A stretch of DNA of 64,000 nucleotides from Datnioides undecimradiatus (Eukaryota; Chordata; Actinopteri; Lobotiformes; Datnioididae): the NCBI GenBank assembly GCA_008933995.1, contig WARS01000043.1, positions 6,172,477 to 6,236,476 on the forward strand. The letters run 5' to 3'. The position numbers and the translations under genes are program-made. Of this stretch, positions 1 to 11,368 are shown one piece after another. The notes below the pieces were generated by a model. The model had not been told where the DNA came from and made no database searches. It saw only the letters and a list, made by a program, of their open reading frames with translations. The stretch's first letter is position 1. Every line of letters begins with the position of its first letter.

Positions 1-1429
1 AGCATCAATAATTAAAGATATCGATCACAAAACAGAAAGCATGAATGTTTTACTGCAGCTGAACAACTTCCCGATGCAAAAATAACCTTTTTTAATCTAT
101 TTGACTCTGTAACGAGGCCGTCAGCAGCATAGAAGCTCTGATTAGCCTCAAAACATTAAAGAATAAACCAATAAATGGACTGAAGATCATGTTTAATCAC
201 AATTAAACGGAACAAACTCCGAAGCATCAGCTGATCTCAGTGTCCCAGCAGCTGTTGGATCATGCATGTTCCCCAGAGGCTGAACCCTTCCCCACCATGA
301 GGTCGACCTCGGCTGCAGCCTGTGCTCAGCTGTTAACGTTATCATGCTAATCCACCCATGGTGAAACTCACACCTGCTAATGTCAGTGAGGAAGCTTTAT
401 CATCCACGTGTAGCTCAGAGCGCCGCGGTACTTAAATATAAGACGACACGCTGCTGTTAGAGATCCGCTCCTGCGTCTGAGCTCGGTGAAGAGCTGCTCA
501 CTTCTCCATCTGAGGCTGATTTACACAAGAGTTTTTCCTTTTCTGCAAAATGATGCGTTTAAATCAAGCGAGGCAGCGTTTTTCACAACACTCAGGTTCA
601 AACCTCTGCGACGGAAGAAGGCCACAGCTCTGAAACACTGCATACAGGTCAGTTATCAGATTAAACTGATGCACGGAGACGTTTCTACATTTACACATTG
701 TCTCGTCATAACGAAGGCTGGAGCTGACGCTGACAAATGCATGAAGTCATGAAAAGCTCCACAACAAATACGAGAAGAAACGAGCAAACTATTGGCTGCT
801 GAAGATCATGTGACTCTGTCCAAAGTCGAGATGTGACTGTGATCCGACGCTTGCGACGTCCGGCTGCTGCAGGTGAGAAGCCGCCACGCTTGTTGGATTC
901 TGACATCACTGTGACATCATCTCTTTGCACGCTTTGCAAACTTCCTTCATCGTCTGCAGCTCAGCCAATCAGGAATGAGCACAGACCTGCTGTGTCGTCA
1001 TCCACGCCATCATAATGAGGCCTCGGTTCCTCCACGGTGCAGCATGTAAACGTCTGTGTTCATTCCATCCTGACTCCTTCTTCAAACCTGCTGTATTGTT
1101 GTTGTTTGTGCTGCGCCTGTGCAGGCTCGACCTGCTGCAGGCCTCATCCCATCATATGTTTAACCTGAGCAGCTGAGAGCCTCTCAGTGGGTCAGCGTGA
1201 TGGAGGTGACGGAGCGTCTAAGCGGGACATCAGACCATCACGGTGCTGCAGCTGCAGGTGTCATGTGGAGACAAACTGCACCCGAGGCTCCGTGTTGTCC
1301 GTTACCGTCAGCTCTCCTCCCGGGCGACCTGGCCTCCCGTAAACCCGCTGTCAGGTTTATTTGCTCCTTTCGGCGACAGTGGCGGCGGCAGGGGAGTTTG
1401 TCCTGGACGGGGGCAGCGAGCCAATGAGC
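1..1429. other. Unremarkable noncoding DNA
   Basis: No gene, RNA or mobile element is supported here. Open frames are under 90 codons, overlap on both strands and show no family signature. Composition is mixed, with scattered CTGCAG and GCTAA words typical of the rest of the window. Confidence 0.6.
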
Positions 1430-1780
1430 CACAAAGAAGAGAATGATGGATCCCCGGCCCCGGCTCAAACGGGGGCCGCTGTCACGGGGCTCGCGTGGTC
1501 ATTAGAGCGAGCTCCAAACACCGGCAGCAGCAGGATGACAAATCACAACAAACTCCCAGCACGCCACAGCGCTCTCTTTCCTCTCTCTCCAAATCGGTGA
1601 CTGAGCCGACGCAGAGTGTTGGACAGTTTCTGCAGAACTATGATTAAGCTGTCACCGTGGGGAGGCCAGTTTGTCAGCAGTCGGGATCTCTGCAGCAATT
1701 TCTTTAGACAAGTCTGCCTTAATTGAGTATTCAGTCCCAGAGCGCTCCTGGTTGGTTTCACCCCGGCCCGTTCCCTCGAG
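1430..1780. promoter_or_regulatory. Candidate conserved noncoding element
   Basis: This repeat-free block changes composition sharply from its flanks. It carries a homeodomain-type TTAATTGAG word (1719-1727), a GATTAAGCTGTCACC stretch near 1643 and an AAATCACAACAAAC stretch near 1540. Nothing in it codes for a recognisable protein. The regulatory call is inferred from motif density alone; alignment to another fish would decide it. Confidence 0.35.
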
Positions 1781-3640
1781 GCTAAACAAACCGCGGTGCT
1801 AGCCGGCTCCGGCTCTCCACAACAACATCACAAACTGGCTCGTGACCAAAGCGGCGGCAGCACTGTCAGTCCTGTTCTCTCGCAGAACAAGCGTCTGTAG
1901 ACTTCCTGTTGTTATGTGAGCGGAGCACGAGGGCGCAGTAAACAGGACGGGGATGGAGGTGCGGATGCTTTTTTATTTGCAGCAGTTCCCCATCACTGCT
2001 TTCAAAAACTTTTCCTGCAGCGCTCTCGCATACTTTTCAGTCCCCAGAGGCCACCCCCCCCCGCCGCCCGCTGTTCACTTGGCTAAAGCTGAGGCGCCAG
2101 CTGATTGGCCAACCAGAACTCTCAGACAAGCCAGCGTTCACCTGTACTCTACTCTAGCTGCCCAATTACCCACAAGTCCATGGGGTCCTTCATTACCCAG
2201 AGGCCCAAGGGCTTCTTGTGTGCCAGCGTCCTAATGAGCGAGCGGAAAGATGAGTTCCTGCAGCAGCGCAGCCGAGCTCCGGTACCCAGAACTTTACTGA
2301 ACGCGCAGGCTGAAGCGTGCATGGAGCAGCTGGACCGGGGAACACGGAGCAGGAGGGAGAGAACGTTATCACTTCCTCATCAGCAGCAGTAACTCAATCT
2401 ACTGCACGCTCAGCCTGCAGGCGAAAACCAGCCCAATCTAATTATTTCTCCTGAGAGCAGATCTGTTTTAATGACAGTGTGAAAGAAATCTTTAACATTA
2501 AGGACGGGGGGGGTCCTGTAAAGACTTGAGAGAAAACCAGAACTGCAAAGCCACGAGGCTGAAGTGATCGCTGTGTTAGGAGGGCGGAGAACATTGAGGC
2601 CAGCGCAGAGGCTGGAGTTGGAGCTGGAACTCACTGTGGTTTGGTTGTTTGTTTGTTTGTTTGTTGTAAATGAATTTCACTGCAGATTTTGCTCATTTGT
2701 AGCTGCTGTGTTCACTCCTCTTCATTAGTTCTGCTCCGCGTCTTCACCCCTTCCACCCTTTCATGACGTTAATTAAGGTTCTTCCTTACACAAACACAAA
2801 TGAACCCGATCTGATCCTTAATGTGTCTTTATTTAACAGACGCCGCAGCTGCAGCATTATGTTTAACTGTGCATCTACTTGCTCCCCTGTGCGCGGCTGC
2901 TCGTCCCTCCAACATGTGAAACCTGCACAGGACTGTGTAAAAAAAACCCGGAATAACCCTTTAATAATGAAACTGAAATCCTTAATCTATGGGACCCAGA
3001 CATGTCGGGCGGTTCAGTGAACTCTGAGCTTCTCTCTGTGCACTGTGCAGCGATAGGACTCCTCAGAAGCTGCTTTCATAAACAAATCATTTCTCTTCGT
3101 TCTTTATCGAGCGTAACATCTCCTCAGAAACCGCGTCCGGCTGCAGCCACTCACAGAAACTTCCTCTGCGGCTAATCACCGAAACCTTTCATTCTGCTGC
3201 TTCTGGGAAACTTTGTGTCTTTACTATAACTAAGGTTTAAACTCTAAATGCAAACCTTCCCTCCAGGATCTGACTCTCTGCCATCAGAGTCCCAGGTGAG
3301 TTCTCTATAAAAGCAGGAGCTCTGCAGCAACTTTGGCTCGACAGCAACAGAACATTCTCCGGCAGCTCTGCAGCGTAGATCATCTGAGCTGCCCGGCAGT
3401 TCATTAATTGTCGGTGATTTCTGCTGGTGCAGCTCACATCAGAGATAAACACGCCGCTCCGACCGATCCATTGGACCGCAGGACAGCGGCCGCCCTGACC
3501 CCGGCTCCTCCTCCTTCTCCTCACAACTGCCGCCGCCGCCGCCGATGTGTCAGCTCATGTCTGCTGGCTGGCAGAGGAAGGAAGGAGTCAGCAGCGGGGG
3601 TGAATGAATGTGCTTTGGCACAGGGGGAGTCAATAGTCTT
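1781..3640. other. Noncoding DNA with a short (GTTT)n tract
   Basis: Apart from a short GTTT repeat at about 2644-2665 and a CCG-rich patch near 3530-3545, I see no structured feature. All open frames are under 100 codons and lack recognisable domains. Confidence 0.55.
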
Positions 3641-4262
3641 GATTTGACTCGATCAATCCTCGCCGGTACACCTCGCAGTCAAATTACCCCGGGACAAATT
3701 AAAAGCAGGACTTCCCCCGCTGCAGAGAGAAACTGGAGAAATTGTTGAGGAAGCCGATAACTGAGGGGGAGGAGGGGGGAGGAGGGCGGAGGAGGGGGGA
3801 GAGGGGGGAGGGATGCGTTCAAAGGATCCGGAGCTTCGCCTCGCTCACATTATCACCACAGTACAAAGGGCCAAATATATTCAGTGGCTTTTCTGTGGCA
3901 CAAAGCTGATTAGCGGAAGGTAGCCCCCATTGTGAGGAAAATCACTTCCACGGCTGTAGAGCAAGTGATTTCATATCCTTTTTTTATTTAAGATTACACA
4001 GCAAGTGCCTAATCAGCTGATCCTTAATCATCAGCATTGTGCCCCCATCGTGTTTCCTGTAACCTCCCTTCTCAACCGCCGCCGCCGCCCCCCGCTGACA
4101 GCCTGGCTGCCCGGCCGAGGTTATGAGAAACCGCCTGGAGAAGGAGGAGAGAGACGGAAAATCACTTCCAACATAATCGCCTTAAACAGCCCGGCTCCGG
4201 CTCCATCTGCAGTGGCGGCGGCAGCGCTGGTTGCTTCATCTGTTCTCAGATTATATTAGCAC
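3641..4262. promoter_or_regulatory. Candidate conserved noncoding element with repeated 15-mer
   Basis: This block contains long unrepetitive AT-leaning stretches: TCAAATTACC near 3680, the region 3848-4060 with ATTATCACCACAG and GCTGATTAGC words, and TCAGATTATATTAGC near 4246. The 15-mer GGAAAATCACTTCCA occurs twice, at 3936-3950 and 4156-4170, exactly 220 bp apart. Its ends are inverted GGAA/TTCC cores as used by ETS factors. G-rich quadruplex-prone tracts lie inside it (3764-3812) and just past it (4278-4310). No coding potential is evident. An enhancer is the most natural reading, but it is an inference. Confidence 0.45.
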
Positions 4263-5525
4263 TCGTACAGGCCTGCAGGAGGAGGGGGGGCAGGGGGAGC
4301 AGGGGGAGGGCTCATGGCGTCAGGGCTGAGAGGGGTAAAGAGAGGTAAAGAATCAATTATCAGCTCCTGCCCGCCGCCTCAGCAGGCCGGAGACCTCCAC
4401 AGCATCATCAGCTCGTTGTTGTTTGATCTGAACTGTAAACATCTTGTTTTGGATACGTGTGTTTGTACAAAAGCATGTGCCACAGCAGCCAGCAGCTACA
4501 CACAGACACACACACACACACAAACCTCTCTGACACACCCACGGCAGAGTCTGATCACATGACACCTAACGACATCAGAACGCATCGAGGACGTGCCAGC
4601 AGCCGGTCACATGTCGTCACATGTCGTCACGGCGACCCATTATCACTTGAGCCATTTATCAAGTTTGAAGTATTGAAGCAGGAACATGTTGCATATTCCG
4701 TTGATGCTGCTGGACAATGTGAATCAAACCTTTAATCCTGATTAATTACTGTTTAATGTCATTAACATCTCAGAGACGTCATTTGTTTATTTATCCGTCA
4801 CCATGAGGCTGTTTATCATATCTGGTGTTGATCTGAGTGCAAGAATCTAATTATGATGACTGATATCCCAGTTTACAGCCACGCTGCTGAATAATGATAA
4901 ATAAGACGCTGTAAACAGATGCAGAGTCAAAGAGCACGTCACTGTTGCAGGTCCAGACACTGAGATGCACACAGGTTGATGCAGGTTACAGCAGCACGTC
5001 TTCATTTTGCAGCAAATGTGAATAAATGGCTGCATTTAAGGTGGAATTACAGCCACCAGGACAAGCTCTGTGCCAACCTGCACACGCAACTATGCAAAGA
5101 AACCAGCAGAGCAACTGCTGATCAGGGTGATAGACACACAACTGAAACAAAACACCACAGCTGATAACTAACAAGATAAAAACACAATTAAATGTTGCAC
5201 TTTAATACATGCATGTGTAAATAAACTGTAGGCCACACAGGCCTGCAGAGGAGTCGATGTGCATCAACACAAGTTGATCCATCTAAAGTTGTAAATGATC
5301 CATGTGCAAAGGAAAGAACAGTGCAAACGTATCCGAGCATCCAGCCCAGAGGAGCTTCCTGTTTCAGCCTGCAGGAGGAGGAGCAGTGGTGACGGACGCT
5401 GACCTGACTGATACCGATTATGTGTCGGCTGCAGAAGTCTGAGCTGCAGAAACAGAGCTTCTCTCTGTGACTGAGCAGCGACGCAGCAGCGTTGTGACTC
5501 TGCAAAGGTCAGAAGCTGCTTTCTG
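4263..5525. other. Noncoding DNA, G-rich tract then featureless
   Basis: It begins with a G-rich tract (4278-4310) able to form a G-quadruplex and has a short CA repeat near 4502-4523. A small tandem copy of CACATGTCGT lies at about 4605-4626. The rest holds nothing I can identify; frames stay near 100 codons or below. Confidence 0.5.
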
Positions 5526-6030
5526 AAACACATCATTGTATTAAAGCAGAGACTCAGCTTCAATGCTCTGCAGAGACTCTGGAGTCACAGCAACACATCA
5601 CTGTATTAAAGCAGAGACTCGCTTCAATGCTCTGCAGAGACTCTGGAGTCACAGCAACACATCACTGTATTAAAGCAGAGACTGGAGTCACAGCAACACA
5701 TCACTGTATTAAAGCAGAGACTTGAGTCACAGCAACACATCACTGTATTAAAGCAGAGACTTGGAGTCACAGCAACACATCACTGTGGCTGAGAGTCAGA
5801 CTCACCTTCAATGCTCTGCAGAGACTCTGGAGTCACAGCAACACATCGCTTGTATTAAAGCAGAGACTGTGGAGTCACAGCAACACATCAATGTATTAAA
5901 GCAGAGACTGTGGAGTCACAGCAACACATCAATGTATTAAAGCAGAGACTGTGGAGTCACAGCAACACATCACTGTATTAAAGCAGAGACTGTGGAGTCA
6001 CAGCAACACATCGCTGTATTAAAGCAGACT
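5526..6030 (+). repeat. Minisatellite, 39-42 bp unit with periodic 24-bp insert
   Basis: The core GAGTCACAGCAACACATC begins at 5582, 5646, 5685, 5724, 5764, 5830, 5872, 5913, 5954 and 5995. Spacings are 64, 39, 39, 40, 66, 42, 41, 41 and 41 bp. Each unit continues with a TGTATTAAAGCAGAGAC segment. The longer units carry about 24 extra bases containing TTCAATGCTCTGCAGAGACT, and a partial copy at 5528-5580 also has it, so two unit types alternate irregularly. The first long units resemble each other closely, suggesting growth by unequal exchange. There are no spacers of the kind seen in CRISPR arrays. I do not recognise it as a named satellite. Confidence 0.9.
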
Positions 6031-6520
6031 GTGTGTGCACAGTGTTTAGGTCTCTGTTCACAGCTACTGTGCATTTTACATTAAAGGTTCAATTGTTGGG
6101 TGATTATACTGGTGCATTCTGGGAAACCACAACCACAATGTTCCCTCGTTAAGACCCCATAACAAGCTGTGTTTAAACTTTCAATGCAGACTTGATCCAG
6201 TAATTTATATCTGACCTAACACGACGATGATCACACTTGCAAGCATTACTGTAAAACTGCATAATGCATCATGAAGGCATGGCTAATACATTATTTCTGG
6301 CATATACGGGCGTCAGCGTGTTACCATAAAGTTGAAATTTCAAGCCACTTCACGCAGATCAACCCCGCTGTCGTATAAAATATGAAGAGGACCTTCGGTT
6401 CAGAAGCCATAAAAAATTGACAAAATAGGAAATAAAAAGCGGCGCAATCTGTCAGCGCGTCGCCTCCCGCAGCTGCAGCATCATCGACCTCTGCAGGCGC
6501 AGCGGGCTTTTATGTTAATG
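6031..6520. other. Noncoding DNA with ZNF143-like word
   Basis: A TGCATTCTGGGA word at 6114-6125 reads on the minus strand as TCCCAGAATGCA, part of the ZNF143/STAF site. The remainder is AT-rich sequence with no gene or repeat that I recognise. Confidence 0.4.
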
Positions 6521-6872
6521 CTTTTTTTAAGTCGTGTGTCACAAACAAAACATTAAAAGAGGGAAAAAAAGAAAGAAAGAGAGTGGAGACCGAGGCGCTC
6601 GTTCAGCGGATCTTATTTTTATCCGGCGGGGCTTTAAGAGTCTCCAGCAGACGAGTTCTGAGGGTAAATGAGAGCACGGCAGTAAAAATCAGCTTCCGCC
6701 GCCGCTGGAGAAGAGCGATGGAGGAGGCCACCAAGAAGGGGAGATAATGGAGAATTTATGTTCTCTCTGAGAGGCCCTCTTAGCTGGATTTAATTCTCTT
6801 AATAGTGGCAAGATCTCAGCCGGCAACACTCGGGCTCTAACCTGCCCCACAGTTTGAAAGCCGGACGTGGTG

Positions 6873-6920
<48 letters not shown>

Positions 6921-7030
6921 GGGGGGCAACAGATGCATAATAAATGAGCGAAGCCCTCTGGCTATAGAGAGACGTAATTGCTCTCAGCGCCGTTAATGTT
7001 TCATGATTTTAATAGCTGCGTTCAAACGGT
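6521..7030. promoter_or_regulatory. Candidate conserved noncoding element, split by a GT repeat
   Basis: Two dense segments flank a GT microsatellite: 6530-6840 (with GGAGATAATGGAG, GGATTTAATTCTCTTAATAG and TTATTTTTATCC words) and 6930-7020 (with GACGTAATTGCTCTC, CCGTTAATG and TTTTAATAGC). Repeated TAAT cores and the lack of coding potential suggest a homeodomain-responsive element. This is inferred from composition. Confidence 0.42.
6875..6916 (+). repeat. (GT)n microsatellite
   Basis: About 21 uninterrupted GT units are followed by a G run. The tract lies inside the candidate regulatory block and is likely length-polymorphic. Confidence 0.97.
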
Positions 7031-8386
7031 TTTGCAGAGATACTCGGCGGATGTGCTGATGTCACCGGGATGATGATGCGGGTGAAGAGGTGAGAAGTGA
7101 GTGGATGACGCCGTGCGCTAGGTTACACAACAGGAGCCACGCCGTCTGATGAGCCACAGGGACACAGCGCTGCATGGCGTTATTCAGGGATGGTAGCACA
7201 CAGGACGAACAGGATACTGATCACACAAGAGGAGCTGGAGGGAAGGAAAAGCAACAGGAAACACGAGAAACAAAGTTTTACAGTGCAGCTCATTACACGC
7301 TGCAGTGCTCAGCTCAACCTGGCCCCTGCACCCTGCATCCACTAAAAGAGATTATTTTTAAGTTGTACATCAACGTGATGAACCAGAGTGTGTGTCTCAG
7401 CTGTGAGAGCTGCTGTGCTGCAGGAAGACGTCTGTGGAGACGTGAGTGAGCGTTGGAGAGAGGAGCTGTGCAGAGTTTGTTGCTGTGGAGGACAGAAACC
7501 GTAGCTCAGCGTCTCTGAAAGATCAGAAACCAAACGGTTCATAGCTGCACATCTCTGACCTGTGGCAGCAACACGTCACACAACACACAGCTCAGCTCTC
7601 ACAGGCCGCCTCTGTCGGGTCAGGACGCGCTGAAGTCGCGGCTAGCTGTTGCTCCAAACGGACGCTAACGCTCCCGTCCACACGCTGCTGCCCATCGGCT
7701 CTGCAGGGAGCAGTGTAACCGGGATGACTACTGGCAGCCAGAGAAGAGAAGAAACCCTGAACCAAAGCACAACTTCCTGAAGAAACATGCTGCTGCAGAC
7801 TGGAGAGAGCTGCTGCAGACAGGCTGCAGCTAATGCTATTAGCTAAAGCTACTGCATCAGTCAGTTTGATGCATCAGGCCTGAAGTTTTGAATGAATGCC
7901 GAAAGAAAACAGATGACAAAGAAATATATTATTTTATGTAAAATCATTAAAATATGATTCTCCTCTGTTCCCTCAATGTTTTTATTCTGTAAACAAGCAA
8001 AAATGAACTTCTCACACCCTCACCGTGTTTCCTGACACGTGGAAATCTGTTTGTGACACGTCAAAAGCTGCAGCAGAGGAAAAGCCGAGAGGGGAGGTGA
8101 CGTCATGACGCGAGACCGCGAGGTCAGCAGAGGTGAGACCGGGCGACATGGATCTGGATATCCAACACCGTCAGAGGGAAACACACCAACTCTGACCAGC
8201 AGATGCAAAAACACACACTCATCTAACATCAAACATCCAGGATTAAGAGGCCGGATGTTCTTGGCGTGTTCTTAGCGTGTTACAGCAGCAAAGACGTACA
8301 TGCCAGCAGAACCTCTGCTCACTTGCTGACCTGACCTGCAAGCGAGAGAATTGAATCTTCCCGGGAAACTTTGTGCACACTCACAT
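7031..8386. other. Unremarkable noncoding DNA
   Basis: No gene or repeat family is recognised. Short open frames of 60-90 codons occur on both strands without homologous features. Confidence 0.55.
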
Positions 8387-8429
8387 GTTGTTGTTGTCGT
8401 TGTTGTTGTTGTCATTGTTGTTGTTGTTT
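8387..8429 (+). repeat. Imperfect (GTT)n trinucleotide repeat
   Basis: The tract is GTT repeated about 14 times with single interruptions (GTC, ATT). Confidence 0.95.
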
Positions 8430-8645
8430 GCAGCATTAATGAGTGAAAACAGAGAAAAGCAAAGTGTTTAGTTGAAGTCGTGAAGTTTGCGCCTGGGTCA
8501 CGTGACGTCAGAGTGAAACCCGTCGGTCGTCACTTCCTCTAAAGATGAAACTGCCCCAGCTCTTCCTCCTCCCTCTTCTTCTGCCCTCCTGGAGCTCGAC
8601 TCATCTGCTTCATGCCCCAGTTGACTCTGATGATATGAGATTTCG

Positions 8646-8659
8646 GTCCCCATGGCAAC
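8646..8659 (+). promoter_or_regulatory. RFX X-box-like site
   Basis: GTCCCCATGGCAAC fits the RFX X-box form GTNRCC-N2-RGYAAC closely, with the second half-site perfect. It is one of six such sites in the window. An ATTTGCAT octamer lies 55 bp downstream (8714-8721). Binding is an inference. Confidence 0.4.
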
Positions 8660-8915
8660 CGGCGGGGACTTGTGACCATCTCCACTTTCCTGCCTCTAAT
8701 TCCTGCCCCTTTCATTTGCATAGAAATAACATTTTGGGATGAATGAGTGGGTCCCCCTCTAGTCCCAATCTGTGTCTGTCTGCGAGCTCAAGGCGTCTTA
8801 TTTGTGTTCCCGCCCGCCTGTATCGCCACGAACATCCACCTCGTGATGTGAATGATGAAGCCGACGGTGTAGAGGGGCCGATGTGATCTCGCCGCGCTCT
8901 GGGCCTGGTTTTAAT

Positions 8916-9600
8916 ATCGCCTTTGGCCATGTATTTTTATTACACTCATATTTCATCAAACAATCTCACCAACAAGCGGGTAATGACATAATTAACCTAC
9001 AGGGGGGAGTGCCCTCGCCGCCAGGACAATGGATTTAATTGGAGAGGCTTCAAAGCAAGGCCGGCCAATCAGAGAGGTCGGAGAGAGGCGGGACGGCGGG
9101 CGGGACGGCGAGCGGAGCCGTGCGGCGACGACAGACAGCAGCAGGCGGCACCAGCGAGCTCAGAGTTAATGGGCTTTTAATGACGTTAGCGTGGCGGTCC
9201 AGGTAGTGCTGAGCCTTGTGCTTCACATCCAGGTCGGAGCGGCTCAGCCCGCGGCAGCGCCTCATATTCCGAAACAATGCGCCGATTTACCTCCGTCTTA
9301 ATTGCAGGTTTCCCCAAAATGCAGCTCGTTTCTCTTTTGGAAGTGGCAGGAATTTGAAAGCGGAGCAAATGAAGATGAATTCGGCGGCGTGCGGCTGCTG
9401 TTTTCCTCTCCTCCGTAATAAAAGCTTATTATTCAAATCCACACGAGCTGCAGCAGTCGGACTTTTCTGTTGCATAACTCTTCCCCTGTTTTCCCCTCAG
9501 CGCTGCGCTAATGGACTACCTGAAGGCTCCCTGCACAGTTCTCTGTGCAGAATAAGATTACTTACACCGGGGTAACTAATAACCCAAATGAGCTGTATTT
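8916..9600. promoter_or_regulatory. Candidate conserved noncoding element (double block)
   Basis: The first part (8930-9060) has GGTAATGACATAATTAACC and GGATTTAATTGGAG words. The second part (9165-9460) has GAGTTAATGGGCTTTTAATG, GTCTTAATTGCAGG and a long stretch of unusual complexity. On the minus strand, 9190-9290 reads as an open, protein-like stretch containing DLDVKHKAQHYLDRH. I could not find a convincing acceptor before it, so I favour a noncoding element. A hidden exon of a minus-strand gene remains possible. Confidence 0.45.
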
Positions 9601-9895
9601 TCTCTCTGTAACTACGACAACGCGCGCTCTCTCTTCCTGTTTCCTCCGGTGGGCCCGAGGATGGAAACGACCCTCCACCTGCACGACTCCTGGGCTCATC
9701 AGGCTCAGTCTGGACGCTCATTATCGCCTTTTGTGCACAAACAACAATCAAACCTCATCTTTGCATTCATGGTGGACAGAGGATGAACCTCTTTATACGT
9801 CAGTAACCACCTGATCCTCTTAGGATGAATGGTTTTGGTTCTGTGTCTGTGCTGGACATGATTTTGGACTTTCAGGTCCTGTGTTAAACTCTTTT
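9601..9895. other. Unremarkable noncoding DNA
   Basis: Nothing recognisable lies here. The stretch leads up to a strong CTCF-type motif. Confidence 0.5.
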
Positions 9896-9914
9896 TGGCC
9901 ACTAGGGGGCAGCA
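9896..9914 (+). promoter_or_regulatory. CTCF-type insulator motif
   Basis: GGCCACTAGGGGGCAGCA fits every specified position of the vertebrate CTCF consensus RCCASYAGRKGGCRSY in the forward orientation. CTCF sites of this strength often anchor chromatin loops around developmental loci. Occupancy cannot be judged from sequence. Confidence 0.6.
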
Positions 9915-10780
9915 GAAACAAGCTGCAAATGCAACACTGACATATAAAAGTTGGTTTTTAACCCTGATGTTTCACTGTGGTCCCTAAAAAATCTTGTATT
10001 TTAATAATTTGTTTGCATAATTTACACAATCACAGCCTGGACTGAGTTCAGCTTCTCTGAGTTTTGAGCTTTGACTGAATGAAACTCTACATTTGTTTGG
10101 TGCTGGAGTGGCAGGGAGGAAGTGGAGCAGGATGATGGACTCTGACGGGCCTGATTTCAGTCAGATGTTCATAATAAATCATCTGTTTGAAGTCACGGCT
10201 GCACTTTCCTGGATTAAAACAGACCTGAACCTCCACCGAGTGCAGCCAGAGACCCAACAGAAGCATATAACAGTTTAATAAAGCTGCAGGCGCTGCGAGA
10301 GAATAGGATGCTGCAGGACTGCAAGAATGAAATATGCAGGCAGAGAACATCGTGGGGACTCGCCAGGCCTAACAGCAGTTCCTCATCATGTCAACAGAAA
10401 ACTCCTTTAATCATTTGTGCTGTTGTTGAGTCAGAGCTTCACTCTTCCAGCTCTGTCTTTGGTCTCCACCTCCTCCCGAGCAAACTCTCCGTCTCTTTAG
10501 CCACTGCATGTTCAGCTTTCATCAGCACTTTCCTCTCTAAGAGCGTCTGTTTGCTGCCGAGCAGGTCGCCTCCTGCAGCTTTTTACAGTTTTACTGCGTC
10601 CGCTGCAGCTAATAACAGTGAAAACAGCAGAGAGTGTGGAACAGAACAGGAGAAAGACGCTTTGCTCTGACACTGTGAGCCACTTTGTTAGTTATATTTG
10701 TAATGAAATGCATAAATTAGTGTGAAGGTAGTGATGCTCCTCCACGCTCATCCTGCAGAAACAAGCCCAGACGACAGCTG
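9915..10780. other. Unremarkable noncoding DNA
   Basis: No gene, repeat family or strong motif cluster is recognised. The longest frame is 120 codons and shows no domain signature. Confidence 0.5.
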
Positions 10781-11030
10781 CAGAATCATCGGAGGTTTTC
10801 CTTTAAAGCTGCAGATATTCCTATTGACCCTCTTCTTCAGTTACCACTCCACCACCGCTGAGACCATTTTGGCCGGCCTTCAGAGCGGCGGTGGCAGATA
10901 GCGAGAAGGACCGGGCGCTGTGAAACCCCGCGGGGTCACGGCGGCCAAACTTAGCCCGAGCAGAGACGAAGCCGGAGACAGAGGAGACGGAGAAGTCGAC
11001 TGACTGGCTGCCTAAAAACGTCTAATCTCA
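10781..11030. promoter_or_regulatory. Candidate conserved noncoding element
   Basis: A compact repeat-free block has CTTTAAAGCTGCAGATATTCC near 10801 and the GC-rich palindrome-like CCCCGCGGGG at 10926-10935. It also has GGCCGGCC and AACTTAGCC words and ends in CGTCTAATCTCAT. It has no coding signal and stands out from the plain flanks. The call is an inference. Confidence 0.35.
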
Positions 11031-11336
11031 TAAGAAGTCTGCTGCCTGCTGACAGGGGAGCGCCGGGACGCCAAATACAACTTTAAAAGCTCCTCTTTTC
11101 TCCTCCTTTTGCTCTCCACATCCCTTTATCACAGACAGGCCATGTGCTACGGGCTGAAAGGAGAACGCCTGGCAGGAGACCCCAGAGGAATCATGGGAGC
11201 AGAGAGGCATGTGTGTGCATTTGTGCTGCATGTTTCTCTTCTTTCTGTGTTTCTGTCGAATAAAACAACACTAAATATTTCATGCTACGAATTTCCTCCA
11301 GAATAATGCAGCTTTTGTTTTTACATGCTCACCCCC

Positions 11337-11368
<32 letters not shown>

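Noticed and set aside
5526-6030. CRISPR-like array
   Set aside because: Units are contiguous with no unique spacers, and the sequence is vertebrate.
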